From: Prevotellaceae bacterium UBA4372
GTDB taxonomy: Bacteria; Bacteroidota; Bacteroidia; Bacteroidales; Bacteroidaceae
DNA: 64,000 nucleotides
Assembly (NCBI GenBank): GCA_002391275.1
Contig: DGSC01000014.1
Span: 3,876 to 67,875, forward strand
Direction of reading: 5' to 3'
In this document: positions 50,990 to 59,198 of the stretch, piece after piece
Layout of the letters: the number at the start of each line of letters is the position of its first letter
How positions within the stretch are numbered: the stretch's first letter is position 1
The notes under the pieces: generated by a model
The model's database searches: none
What the model saw: only the letters and a program-made list of their open reading frames with translations
What the model was told of the DNA's origin: nothing
Translations under genes and position numbers: made by a program

Positions 50990-53900
50990 TTATGAGCGCG
51001 ACCGGGCGCTTTCACACCAAACCCTTGCATTCACGAATGCTTCTATCCAAGGTGTCACTTCGTCCTGGCGACGGGCTTCAGGGTAATAGGCACACTGCCA
51101 GGGGAAGATTGCACGTTCGAGGTGGGGCATCATGGCCAGATGACGACCATCGGCCGAGCAGAGACCGGCTACGCCATAGTCTGAGCCATTGGGGTTGGCC
51201 GGATAAGCGTCGTAGCTGTACTTGGCAACGACGTTGTAAGCCTTCTCAGGCTTGGGCAGGTGGAACTTGCCTTCGCCATGGGCTACCCAGATGCCGAGCT
51301 TGCTGCCGGCAAGCGAGCTGAAGAGGACGCTGTTGTTCTCGGGAATCGTCAGACCGAGGAAGGCCGATTCGAACTTGCGGCTGTCATTATGTAGCATCTT
51401 CTCCTCGTCGGAGCCAAGAAGGTTCAGCTCAACCATCAGCTGGCAACCATTGCAAATACCGAGAGAGAGTGTGTCCTTGCGGGCATAGAAGCGGTCGAGG
51501 GCTGCCTTGGCCTTGGGGTTGAAGAGGAACGCGCCTGCCCAGCCCTTAGCCGAGCCCAGGACATCGCTGTTGGAGAAGCCTCCGCAGAAGACAATCATCT
51601 GTAAGTCGTCGAGCGTCTCGCGGCCGGTGATGAGATCGGTCATCATGACGTCCTTCACATCGAAACCTGCAAGATAGAGGCAGTAGGCCATCTCGCGCTC
51701 GCCATTTGTTCCCTTCTCGCGGATGATGGCAGCCTTTGGCTTCGCGGCCGACGGTCCGGCTTCGTCCTTCCAACGGTCGGGATTGAGGCCATATTGTGCA
51801 AGCTTCCCGGTGAAAGATGGTCTGAACTTCCACTCCAGAGGCTGGTGCTTGTAGTTCTCTGCACGCTGGTCGGCACAGCCATTCATGCTCTGTTTGCCGT
51901 CGAGACGATGTGAAGGTGCGAACCAAACGTCGCGCAGGGCGTCGATATCGAGCGTCTCCTCGAAGTCGCCTTTACGGACTCTTATGCTGCGTTCACGCGC
52001 AGGCGTACCTATATATATATATCCTACACCTGCATCGTCCAACAACTCCTTGAACTCGGCTTCGTTCTTTGTGCTTACCTGCACGACGACGCCTGGGTTC
52101 TCGGCAAACAGAATCTTCACGATGTCGTCGGTCTCGAAGTTCACCAGGTTAATCTTCATGCCACCATGCGTATTGGCAAAACACATCTCAAGCAAGGTGG
52201 TGATGAGGCCTCCGGCCGAGATGTCGTGGCCTGCAAGCAGGAGGCCGCGCTTCACACATTCTTGCACAGCATTGAATGTATCGCGGAAATATTCCGGGTT
52301 CGTGCAAGTGGGCACATCGGAACCCACACGGCCGTGAGCTTGTGCATACGCGCTTCCGCCGAGGCGAAGCTCATCGAAAGAGAAGTCGATATGATAGAGA
52401 GCGCTCTTAGGTTCATCGGCCAGAACGGGGCTTACGACCTTGCGAATGTTGCTGACTTCACCGCCGGAAGTGACGATGACCGTACCCGGGGCAATCACTT
52501 TTGTTCCGTCAGGGTATTTCTGAGTCATGGAGAGACTGTCCTTTCCGGTCGGGACGTTAATCTCAAGGTCGCAGCAGAAATCAGACAATGCCTCTACGGC
52601 CTGATACAGACGGGCATCCTCGCCTTTCTGAGAACGGCAGGGCCACATCCAGTTTGCGCTTAGGCTCACACTGTCGAGCCCCTCGGTGAGTGGTGCCCAG
52701 ACGATGTTAGTGAGGCTTTCTGCGACAGAAAGAACCGATCCGGCAGCAGGATTGGCCAAGCCTGCTTGCGGAGCATGACCAAGCGCTGTGGCTATGCCCG
52801 TGGTGCCACGATAGTCGAGGGCTACCACGCCACAGTCTGACAACGGCAACTGAATTTCTCCTTGACATTGTTGACGTGCTATCTTGCCCGTGACGGAGCG
52901 GTCTACCTTGTTGGTTAGCCAATCCTTGCAGGCTACGGCTTCGAGCGAGAGCACTTTCGAGAGAATGCTGTTGAGGCTTGACGTTTGTGGCTTGATGCTT
53001 TGCTCCGTTTGGCTGCCCTCAGCCTTTAATTCTATATGTTCAACAGGTGCGTAGCAGCGTTCCACGGTCTCGTCTACCATTATGGTTTTCGGTGAATGTC
53101 CGAACATCTGTGCCACGTCGAGGTCGAAGGGACGTACCCCGTCCGCCTGTTCGAAAGCGAAGTGAGCGTCGCCTGTTGTTTCGCCTACGACATAGAGCGG
53201 AGCCCGTTCACGCTCGGCTATTTGGCGTACGTGGTCGAGATGTTCCTCCTGAATCAGCAGGCCCATGCGTTCCTGACTCTCGTTAGCGATGATTTCTTTG
53301 GCAGAAAGGGTGGGGTCGCCGATAGGCAATTTCGACATATCTATCAGTCCGCCGCAGTCTTCAACGAGTTCGCTCAGGCAATTAACGTGGCCCGCAGAAC
53401 CATGGTCGTGAATGCTGACGACAGGATTCACTTCTTCCTCGCACAACGAGCGCACAAGGTTGTATGCTCTTTTCTGCATCTCGGGATTGGCGCGCTGAAC
53501 GGCGTTCAGTTCTATGCCACTGCTGTAGCGGCCGGTGTCGACAGAGCTCACGGAGCCTCCTCCGAGTCCGATGCGATAGTTGTCGCCACCTACGACAACG
53601 ATTTTGTTGCCTTTCTCGGGGGTGCCTTTCAGGCAGTCGCGCTTGGTTCCATAGCCTACGCCTCCGGCAAGCATGATGACTTTGTCGTAACCATATTGCT
53701 CGCCATTCTCTTCATGCTCGAAGGTGAGCACCGATCCGGTAATGAGTGGCTGTCCGAATTTGTTGCCGAAGTCGCTGGCGCCGTTGCTCGCTTTGATAAG
53801 AATCTGCTCGGGTGTCTGGTAGAGCCATGGGCGTTGACTGCTCGGGTAGCTGGTCATGTAGACCGCCGTGCCTGCTATTGGCCACGAACCTGTACCGCCG

Positions 53901-54724
53901 CCCATGCGGTCGCGTATTTCGCCTCCGGTGCCTGTGCTTGCCCCGTTGAAGGGTTCCACCGTGGTGGGGAAGTTATGTGTCTCGGCTTTAATGCTGATCA
54001 CGCTTTCGATAGGTTTTACGCGGAAGTAGTCGCTTGTAGCATGATCGGCAGGTGCAAACTGTTCTACGACAGGCCCCTCAGCAAAGGCCACATTGTCCTT
54101 GTATGCCGAGATGATCTTGTGAGGATTCTCTTGAGTCGTGCGCTTGATCATCTGGAAGAGGCTGTTAGGCATTTCTTTGCCGTCGATGACGAACGTGCCG
54201 CCAAAGATTTTGTGCCGGCAGTGTTCGCTGTTGATTTGTGCGAAGCCGAACACTTCGCTGTCTGTGAGCTGGCGGCCGAGCTGATGTTCTACGGTGTGTA
54301 GATATTCTATTTCCTCGGGTGAGAGCGCAAGCCCTTCCTGTTCGTTGTATGCTTCCAGGTCGGTTATCTGCTGGATAGGTGCAGGTTTGATGTCGACGGT
54401 GAAGATTTCTTGGTCAAGCCCTTGGTACATGCGTTGTAGCATAGGGTCGTGCTCGGCGTCTTCGCTGTCCACGGGGAAGAATTCTTCTATACGCAGAATG
54501 CCGCTGAGACCCATGTTTTGTGTGATCTCAACGGCATTTGTGCTCCAAGGAGTTATCATCTCGCGGCGAGGGCCTATGAAGAAGCCCGTGAGTTGTGCGG
54601 TGTCAATCGGTGATGCGTCACCGTAGAGCCATGCGAGTTTATTGGTCTCTTCCTGACTGAGCTTATGGTTGGCCTGTGTGGCGATGATGCTCTGAGTCGG
54701 AGTTCTGAAAAAGAAAATAGCCAT
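50990..54724 (-). CDS. purL: Phosphoribosylformylglycinamidine synthase (FGAM synthase)
   Basis: About 1244 residues from ATG 54724 (MAIFFFRTPTQ). The 53 extra codons upstream overlap the promoter and are rejected. This large single-chain PurL converts FGAR, glutamine and ATP to FGAM in purine synthesis. Features: linker ITDLEAYNEQEGLALSPEE, AIR-synthase-like domains (INSEHCRHKIFGGTF, ETHNFPTTVEPFNGASTGTG, STDTGRYSSG-like loop near 400), a second half with VPTGKDSLSMTQKYPDG, and the glutaminase domain with nucleophile Cys in LGICNGCQLMVEL and the HGEGKFHLP segment. Full length; no insertions seen. Confidence 0.96.
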   Translation of the reverse strand: MAIFFFRTPTQSIIATQANHKLSQEETNKLAWLYGDASPIDTAQLTGFFIGPRREMITPWSTNAVEITQNMGLSGILRIEEFFPVDSEDAEHDPMLQRMYQGLDQEIFTVDIKPAPIQQITDLEAYNEQEGLALSPEEIEYLHTVEHQLGRQLTDSEVFGFAQINSEHCRHKIFGGTFVIDGKEMPNSLFQMIKRTTQENPHKIISAYKDNVAFAEGPVVEQFAPADHATSDYFRVKPIESVISIKAETHNFPTTVEPFNGASTGTGGEIRDRMGGGTGSWPIAGTAVYMTSYPSSQRPWLYQTPEQILIKASNGASDFGNKFGQPLITGSVLTFEHEENGEQYGYDKVIMLAGGVGYGTKRDCLKGTPEKGNKIVVVGGDNYRIGLGGGSVSSVDTGRYSSGIELNAVQRANPEMQKRAYNLVRSLCEEEVNPVVSIHDHGSAGHVNCLSELVEDCGGLIDMSKLPIGDPTLSAKEIIANESQERMGLLIQEEHLDHVRQIAERERAPLYVVGETTGDAHFAFEQADGVRPFDLDVAQMFGHSPKTIMVDETVERCYAPVEHIELKAEGSQTEQSIKPQTSSLNSILSKVLSLEAVACKDWLTNKVDRSVTGKIARQQCQGEIQLPLSDCGVVALDYRGTTGIATALGHAPQAGLANPAAGSVLSVAESLTNIVWAPLTEGLDSVSLSANWMWPCRSQKGEDARLYQAVEALSDFCCDLEINVPTGKDSLSMTQKYPDGTKVIAPGTVIVTSGGEVSNIRKVVSPVLADEPKSALYHIDFSFDELRLGGSAYAQAHGRVGSDVPTCTNPEYFRDTFNAVQECVKRGLLLAGHDISAGGLITTLLEMCFANTHGGMKINLVNFETDDIVKILFAENPGVVVQVSTKNEAEFKELLDDAGVGYIYIGTPARERSIRVRKGDFEETLDIDALRDVWFAPSHRLDGKQSMNGCADQRAENYKHQPLEWKFRPSFTGKLAQYGLNPDRWKDEAGPSAAKPKAAIIREKGTNGEREMAYCLYLAGFDVKDVMMTDLITGRETLDDLQMIVFCGGFSNSDVLGSAKGWAGAFLFNPKAKAALDRFYARKDTLSLGICNGCQLMVELNLLGSDEEKMLHNDSRKFESAFLGLTIPENNSVLFSSLAGSKLGIWVAHGEGKFHLPKPEKAYNVVAKYSYDAYPANPNGSDYGVAGLCSADGRHLAMMPHLERAIFPWQCAYYPEARRQDEVTPWIEAFVNARVWCESARSRS

Positions 54725-54759
54725 AATGGTAAAGTGTAAGTGTTCTTTTATTTTGCGTG

Positions 54760-54767
54760 CAAAGATA
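54760..54767 (-). promoter_or_regulatory. Promoter -7 box of purL
   Basis: Minus-strand TATCTTTG, 36 nt before ATG 54724, fixing the start. The nearest TTG upstream is about 24 nt away. Confidence 0.6.
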
Positions 54768-54830
54768 CAATATAAAGTTGATAAATAGCCACAAGAAACA
54801 AAAAATATTTTATGTCTGAGTACTTTGCAC

Positions 54831-54872
54831 AAAAGAAAAATCCCGAGAGGCCAATGATGATGGTCTTCGGGA
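54831..54872 (-). terminator. Terminator of the DUF3276 gene
   Basis: On the minus strand TCCCGAAGACCA pairs with TGGCCTCTCGGGA (one bulge), followed by TTTTTCTTTT. The remaining sequence up to the DUF3276 stop holds nothing recognisable. Confidence 0.7.
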
Positions 54873-55012
54873 GTTATGGTCATTGCCTGCCAATGACAAC
54901 CGCCTCCCTTGCTGAGAGACTTGCGTGGTTGCTTGGCACGGTAGCGTCAGGCGTCAGTAGCGCCGTAGCCGTATTGTATGTGATAGTGGTAAAAGCTGGT
55001 GGAAGCTGTTGC

Positions 55013-55354
55013 TTAGAACTCAATGTCTTCCAGCTCAATCTCGCTACGTGGTTCCTCTGGCCGTTGCTCTACGGGTCCTTGCTGTTCGTAGATGAAACGC
55101 ATGGCGTCGGCCAACGCTCCTGTGAACTTCTCGAAATCCTCTGGGTAGACGAATAGTTTATGCTTCTCGAATGTCACTTGAGGCATTTCCATGTCGCCGC
55201 TCACGATTTTCTTGCTTTCGGTCAGCGATAAATACATGTCCCCTTTGCTGCTTTTCTTTACATCGATGTAGTAGAGGCGTTTTCCTGCCTTGATAGCTTT
55301 TGAGAACAAGATGTCGCGTTCCTTGCTGCTACCGTCCTTAAAATTGTCTTTCAT
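55013..55354 (-). CDS. DUF3276/PUR-domain nucleic-acid-binding protein
   Basis: About 113 residues from ATG 55354; an ATG at 55420 lies upstream of the promoter box and is excluded. The PUR-alpha-like repeat reads ERDILFSKAIKAGKRLYYID then YLSLTESKKIV, with an acidic tail (RSEIELEDIEF). Bacterial PUR-domain proteins bind single-stranded DNA and RNA; the cellular role in Bacteroidetes is not settled. Divergent from nusB, which starts about 160 bp away. Confidence 0.85.
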   Translation of the reverse strand: MKDNFKDGSSKERDILFSKAIKAGKRLYYIDVKKSSKGDMYLSLTESKKIVSGDMEMPQVTFEKHKLFVYPEDFEKFTGALADAMRFIYEQQGPVEQRPEEPRSEIELEDIEF

Positions 55355-55393
55355 TTGTTGTGTTTCAAAGTGTATTTTATCATTTTTGCGTGC

Positions 55394-55401
55394 CAAAAGT
55401 A
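55394..55401 (-). promoter_or_regulatory. Promoter -7 box of the DUF3276 gene
   Basis: Minus-strand TACTTTTG, an exact TAnnTTTG, 40 nt upstream of ATG 55354. A TTG lies 21 nt further upstream. Confidence 0.6.
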
Positions 55402-55475
55402 GGCAATATTTGCCAAACAACCCAAATTTTTCTGAAAAACTTGAGGCTCTACTATTATTATTCGGCCAAAATGAC

Positions 55476-55483
55476 TACTTTTG
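55476..55483 (+). promoter_or_regulatory. Promoter -7 box of the nusB operon
   Basis: TACTTTTG, 33 nt before ATG 55517. The earlier in-frame ATG at 55481 falls within the box and is rejected. Confidence 0.6.
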
Positions 55484-55516
55484 CGCTCGCAAATAGCATC
55501 ATTCTTTACTTTTTTT

Positions 55517-56473
55517 ATGATTAATAGAGAGCTTATCCGTCTGAAAGTTGTGCAGCAAGTTTATGTCTATTACATGAACTGCGACCGCAAACTTGATACA
55601 GCAGAAAACGACTTGTTCGTAAGTTTGTCCAAATCCTACGACCTTTATCTATATATGTTCGGGCTTATGCTTGAGCTGAATCGCATAGCCGAACGTACGT
55701 ATTCCACCGATCTCAGTCGTTTCCAGCGCCTCCACGAAGGAGAAGCACCGAGCACACGCTTTATAGATAATAAGTTTATTGCCCAGCTCCAGGTGAATGA
55801 GCAGTTGCGCGACTTCATCGACAACCAGAAGAAAACATGGGTGAACGAGGAAGACTATGTGCGTCGTCTGTTCAAGCGCATCGCGCAATCCGACCTGTAC
55901 AAAGAGTGGATGAGCGGAACAGCTCCCACCACCTACGAGGAGGATCGCAACCTTTGGCGGCAGATTTACCAGAAGATTATAGCCGAGGACGAAGAGCTCG
56001 ACTCGGTGCTTGAAGAGCAGAGCCTCTATTGGAACGACGACCGTTTCATTGTTGACACCTTCGTGATAAAGACGATAAAGCGTTTCGATCAGTCTAAAGG
56101 TGCCCACCAACCCCTCTTGCCCGAGTACCGCGACGAAGAGGACCGTGAGTTCGCGCGTCGACTGCTTCGTGCCACGGTGCTTGGCTGCGACACCTATCGC
56201 TCGCTGATTCAGCAGTCGCTGCGCAACTGGGACATCGACCGTCTGGCCTTCATGGATTTGCTGATTATGCAGACGGCGATTGCCGAGGTCGTCACCTTCC
56301 CGCAGATACCTGTCAGCGTAACCATCAACGAATACGTAGAGATTGCGAAGGTATATTCTACGCCTAAGAGCTCTGCCTACGTGAATGGTATGCTGGATGC
56401 TATATGCCGTCGCCTCCATGATGAAGGCCGCATCCAAAAGGATGTCCCCTCCAAAGAGTCCGGCAACGAATAG
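55517..56473 (+). CDS. nusB: Transcription antitermination factor NusB, long Bacteroidetes form
   Basis: About 318 residues from ATG 55517 (MINRELIRLKVVQQVYVYYM), roughly twice the usual NusB because of a long N-terminal helical extension typical of Bacteroidetes. The NusB fold is at the C-terminus: WDIDRLAFMDLLIMQTAIAE and PVSVTINEYVEIAKVYSTPK with SSAYVNGMLDAI. With NusE (S10) it binds boxA RNA in rRNA leaders to prevent premature termination. First gene of nusB-yajC-ybbR-coaE, a conserved cluster. Confidence 0.92.
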   Translation: MINRELIRLKVVQQVYVYYMNCDRKLDTAENDLFVSLSKSYDLYLYMFGLMLELNRIAERTYSTDLSRFQRLHEGEAPSTRFIDNKFIAQLQVNEQLRDFIDNQKKTWVNEEDYVRRLFKRIAQSDLYKEWMSGTAPTTYEEDRNLWRQIYQKIIAEDEELDSVLEEQSLYWNDDRFIVDTFVIKTIKRFDQSKGAHQPLLPEYRDEEDREFARRLLRATVLGCDTYRSLIQQSLRNWDIDRLAFMDLLIMQTAIAEVVTFPQIPVSVTINEYVEIAKVYSTPKSSAYVNGMLDAICRRLHDEGRIQKDVPSKESGNE

Positions 56474-56505
56474 AGATTATTCATTATATACATTAAATAT
56501 TAATT

Positions 56506-56826
56506 ATGGAACCTATTTTAGTTTTACTACAAGCTCAGGGCGATGGCGGTTTAGGCATGATTCTCATGCTCGTGGCTATGTTCGCAATCATGTATTTCTT
56601 TATGATTCGTCCGCAACAGAAGAAGCAAAAAGAGATACAGAACTTCCGCAACAGCATAGAGAAGGGTCAGGAAGTGATCACCGCAGGCGGCCTCTATGGC
56701 GTCGTTCGCGATATTGATGAAGTGAAGAACGTGCTCATCATCGAGGTCGCAAACGGTGTTCGCGTGCGTGTCGACCGCAACTCCGTGTTCGCTTCGGCAT
56801 CAGCTTCGGAGAACTACGTGAAATAA
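56506..56826 (+). CDS. yajC: Preprotein translocase subunit YajC
   Basis: A 106-residue inner-membrane protein: one N-terminal helix (GMILMLVAMFAIMYFFMIRP) then the conserved QQKKQKEIQNFRNSIEKGQE, VITAGGLYGVV and VRVDRNSVF. It associates with SecDF and helps protein export. 32 bp after nusB and 6 bp before the YbbR gene. Confidence 0.95.
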   Translation: MEPILVLLQAQGDGGLGMILMLVAMFAIMYFFMIRPQQKKQKEIQNFRNSIEKGQEVITAGGLYGVVRDIDEVKNVLIIEVANGVRVRVDRNSVFASASASENYVK

Positions 56827-56832
56827 TTTTGC

Positions 56833-57828
56833 ATGGACAGGCAGCGTATACAGCTTGCCTACGAAGGCACAAAGGCATTCCTGCTTAGCAAGCTCAGCAG
56901 GGAAGCCTTTGTGTTTCTTTTTTTTGTACTGGTTTCTGCGGGCTTTTGGCTCTTGCTCACGCTCAATGAGAGCTATGAGATGGATGTAGAGGTGCCGCTT
57001 CAGTTGACGAATGTGCCCAAGGAAGTGGTGCTGACCTCCGACTTGCCGTCGACATTGCAAGTGCGGGTCCGCGACAAGGGGAGCTCGCTGTTAGGCTATT
57101 ACTATGGCGACAAGAAGCGCGTGCTGACCCTCGATTTCAGGGCTTATGACCATGGTGAATCCTATCACCGGTCGATTGTCACTCACAGCGATGTCCAGAA
57201 ACGTCTGCAATCCATCTTCGATGCTTCGACGCATATTGTGAGCCTGCGTCCCGATACGCTCGAATTTTTCTACACGCGTGGTCACATGAAGCGTGTGCCG
57301 GTAGTATTCAGGGGCCATGTTCAGCCCGATGCCTTGTACTATCTGGCTTCGTTGCAATGTCGTCCGGACTCAGTCACGGTGTGGGCAGAGGATAGCTATC
57401 TCGATTCTTTGACCGTAGTCCCTACGGTGCTCACCAATATCACCGGCCTCACCGAGAGTATGTCGCGTACGGTGCCTTTGCCTACGATCAAGGGTGTTAA
57501 GTTTGAGCCTTCCGAGGTGCAGCTCACGGCCGAGATTGATGTCTTCACAGAGAAGACGGTGGAAGTGCCCATTCAGGCAACCAATTTCCCCGCCGGGCTG
57601 TCGCTGCGCACTTTCCCCGCATCGGCGTCTGTCACTTTTCGCGTAGGAGCCAAGGACTACAAGAAGATTACCAAGGAGCAGTTTGTCATCACCACGACGT
57701 ATGAGGAACTGTTGTCTTTGCCCGACTCTATGTTGACGTTGCACCTGCGTTCCATTCCTGAAGGGGTCTCGCAAGCACGTATCCATCCCCAGCGTGTGCA
57801 ATTCCTGATAGAGCAGACAGAGGAATGA
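56833..57828 (+). CDS. YbbR-domain membrane-anchored protein
   Basis: A 331-residue protein with one transmembrane helix at about residues 27-47 (FVFLFFVLVSAGFWLLLTLN) and an extracytoplasmic region of YbbR-like beta repeats (VEVPLQLTNVPKEVVLTSDL, RVPVVFRGHVQPD, TVEVPIQATNFPAGLSL). In Firmicutes the YbbR protein CdaR regulates c-di-AMP synthase; in Bacteroidetes the role is not established. Its stop overlaps the coaE start (ATGA), indicating coupled translation. Confidence 0.85.
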   Translation: MDRQRIQLAYEGTKAFLLSKLSREAFVFLFFVLVSAGFWLLLTLNESYEMDVEVPLQLTNVPKEVVLTSDLPSTLQVRVRDKGSSLLGYYYGDKKRVLTLDFRAYDHGESYHRSIVTHSDVQKRLQSIFDASTHIVSLRPDTLEFFYTRGHMKRVPVVFRGHVQPDALYYLASLQCRPDSVTVWAEDSYLDSLTVVPTVLTNITGLTESMSRTVPLPTIKGVKFEPSEVQLTAEIDVFTEKTVEVPIQATNFPAGLSLRTFPASASVTFRVGAKDYKKITKEQFVITTTYEELLSLPDSMLTLHLRSIPEGVSQARIHPQRVQFLIEQTEE

Positions 57829-58403
57829 AAATCGTAGGCATAACAGGCGGTATAGGCAGCGGCAAGTCGTATGTAGCCCGTTTGTTGGCTACGAACTATC
57901 GTGTGCCCGTGTACGATTGTGATAGCGAAGCACGCCGTCTCATGCTTGGTCCGGCCATTCGCGAGCAGTTGGTCTGTCTCATAGGCCCTGAGGCCTACAC
58001 TGCCGACGGCCAGCTCAACAAACCCGTCGTAGCATCGTTTTTGTTCGCCAATGTCGAGCATGCGGCCGCAGTGAATGGTATTGTTCATCCCGTCGTCAAG
58101 GCAGATTTTGCGGCTTGGGCAACCCGACAAGGCACACCGGTCGTGCTCGTAGAGAGCGCTATCCTCATAGAAGCTGGCTTCCTCGATGTCGTCGACCATG
58201 TTGTCCTCGTGGATGCTCCTCTGGACCTCCGCATCAGCAGAGCCATGCAGCGCGACGGAGCTACGCGCGAACAAGTGGAAGCCCGTATCAGGCACCAGCT
58301 CCCTTCGACCGAACAAATGCCTTATGCCGACGTCGTGGTCTGCAACGACGGTAGACCCATTATGCCGCAATTAAGATTTTTTATGGCACAAATGTTTGCC
58401 TAA
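57825..58403 (+). CDS. coaE: Dephospho-CoA kinase
   Basis: A 192-residue P-loop kinase catalysing the last step of coenzyme A synthesis. P loop GITGGIGSGKSYVAR at residues 5-19, then VPVYDCDSEARRLM (acceptor-site Asp), and the lid ISRAMQRDGATREQVEARIR. Overlaps the YbbR gene by 4 bp. Full length. The promoter of the next gene begins just before its stop. Confidence 0.95.
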   Translation: MKIVGITGGIGSGKSYVARLLATNYRVPVYDCDSEARRLMLGPAIREQLVCLIGPEAYTADGQLNKPVVASFLFANVEHAAAVNGIVHPVVKADFAAWATRQGTPVVLVESAILIEAGFLDVVDHVVLVDAPLDLRISRAMQRDGATREQVEARIRHQLPSTEQMPYADVVVCNDGRPIMPQLRFFMAQMFA

Positions 58404-58426
58404 TCAGTGTAGAAAGCTTATTTTTG
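58395..58426 (+). promoter_or_regulatory. Promoter of the DUF5606 gene
   Basis: TTTG (58395-58398), 20 nt, TATTTTTG (58419-58426). The first T's lie inside the coaE end. It places the gene start at 58478. Confidence 0.7.
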
Positions 58427-58477
58427 CAGTCGCTTTTTGCAAAAATAGTAACTACAAACCTTAAAACATACAAAACA

Positions 58478-58921
58478 ATGCTTGAAACTATCTTATCTAT
58501 AGCCGGTAAGCCCGGTTTGTACAAACTCGTTTCCCGTGGCAACCGCAACCTCATCGTAGAGTCTATCGACGACAAGCATCAGCGTATGCCCGCTTTTGCT
58601 ACCGACCGCGTCATCTCGCTGGCCGATATAGCCATGTACACCGACAGCGAGGAAGTGCCCTTGGCAGACGTGCTCACCAGCCTCAAGGCCAAGGAGAATG
58701 GTGCGCAGAGCTCGCTCGATTATAAGAAAGCATCCAAGGAACAGCTTTTCGACTATTTTGCCGAAGTGCTGCCCAATTTCGACCGCGATCGCGTGTTCCC
58801 CTCGGATGTCAAGAAACTTATCCAGTGGTACAACATCCTCATCGGTGCAGGTCTCGACGATTTCTCTAAGCTGCGTCCCACCGAGGGTGATAACATCGAC
58901 GACCGCAAGGAAGAAGAATAA
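58478..58921 (+). CDS. DUF5606-like Bacteroidetes protein
   Basis: About 147 residues from ATG 58478 (MLETILSIAGKPGLYKLVSR); upstream codons in the frame overlap the promoter. Conserved-looking parts are the N-terminal SIAGKPGLYKLVSRGNRNLI and VFPSDVKKLIQWYNIL; the tail is acidic. From memory this family (DUF5606) is widespread in Bacteroidetes, next to coaE, with no known function. The small SH3-like start suggests nucleic-acid or protein binding, but this is a guess. Confidence 0.8.
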   Translation: MLETILSIAGKPGLYKLVSRGNRNLIVESIDDKHQRMPAFATDRVISLADIAMYTDSEEVPLADVLTSLKAKENGAQSSLDYKKASKEQLFDYFAEVLPNFDRDRVFPSDVKKLIQWYNILIGAGLDDFSKLRPTEGDNIDDRKEEE

Positions 58922-58948
58922 AGATTGTAGCTTCGTCTACATCCAACG

Positions 58949-58986
58949 GCGCCCCTTAGGCTTCTGACCAGAAACCTAAGGGGCGC
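58949..58986 (+). terminator. Hairpin after the DUF5606 gene
   Basis: GCGCCCCTTAGG pairs perfectly with CCTAAGGGGCGC, with inner TCTG/AGAA pairing; no clear T-run. It ends the transcript or blocks decay. Confidence 0.6.
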
Positions 58987-59013
58987 TGTCGTATGGTATC
59001 AGGCACGTTTTCC

Positions 59014-59138
59014 GATGCACCTAAGAGAATAGCCCGATGCACCTAAGAGAATAGCCCGATGCACCTAAGAGAATTGGCCAACACGCCTAAGAGAATTGGC
59101 CGATGCGCCTAAGAGAATTTTCAGATGCACTTGAGAAG
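59014..59138 (-). repeat. 22-bp repeat array 4
   Basis: Five units at an exact 22-bp step (59014, 59036, 59058, 59080, 59102) and a degenerate sixth. On the minus strand each is ATTCTCTTAGGYG-type followed by CATC or GTTG and four variable bases (GGGC, GGGC, GGCC, GGCC, TGAA). Opposite orientation to arrays 1 and 3. It fills the gap between convergent genes. Confidence 0.8.
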
Positions 59139-59198
59139 ATGGTTGCAGACGGTCTATAGGCTGATTCGTACAGCTTGGGCTAAACCTATAGGCGGCTT

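Noticed and set aside
53096..54301. 401-codon plus-strand frame
   Set aside because: Antisense to purL, which is intact; no promoter, no motif.
54884..55012. Possible small gene between purL and the DUF3276 gene
   Set aside because: The stretch is downstream of the DUF3276 stop and leads into its terminator; the only frame there reads through the hairpin and lacks a start context.
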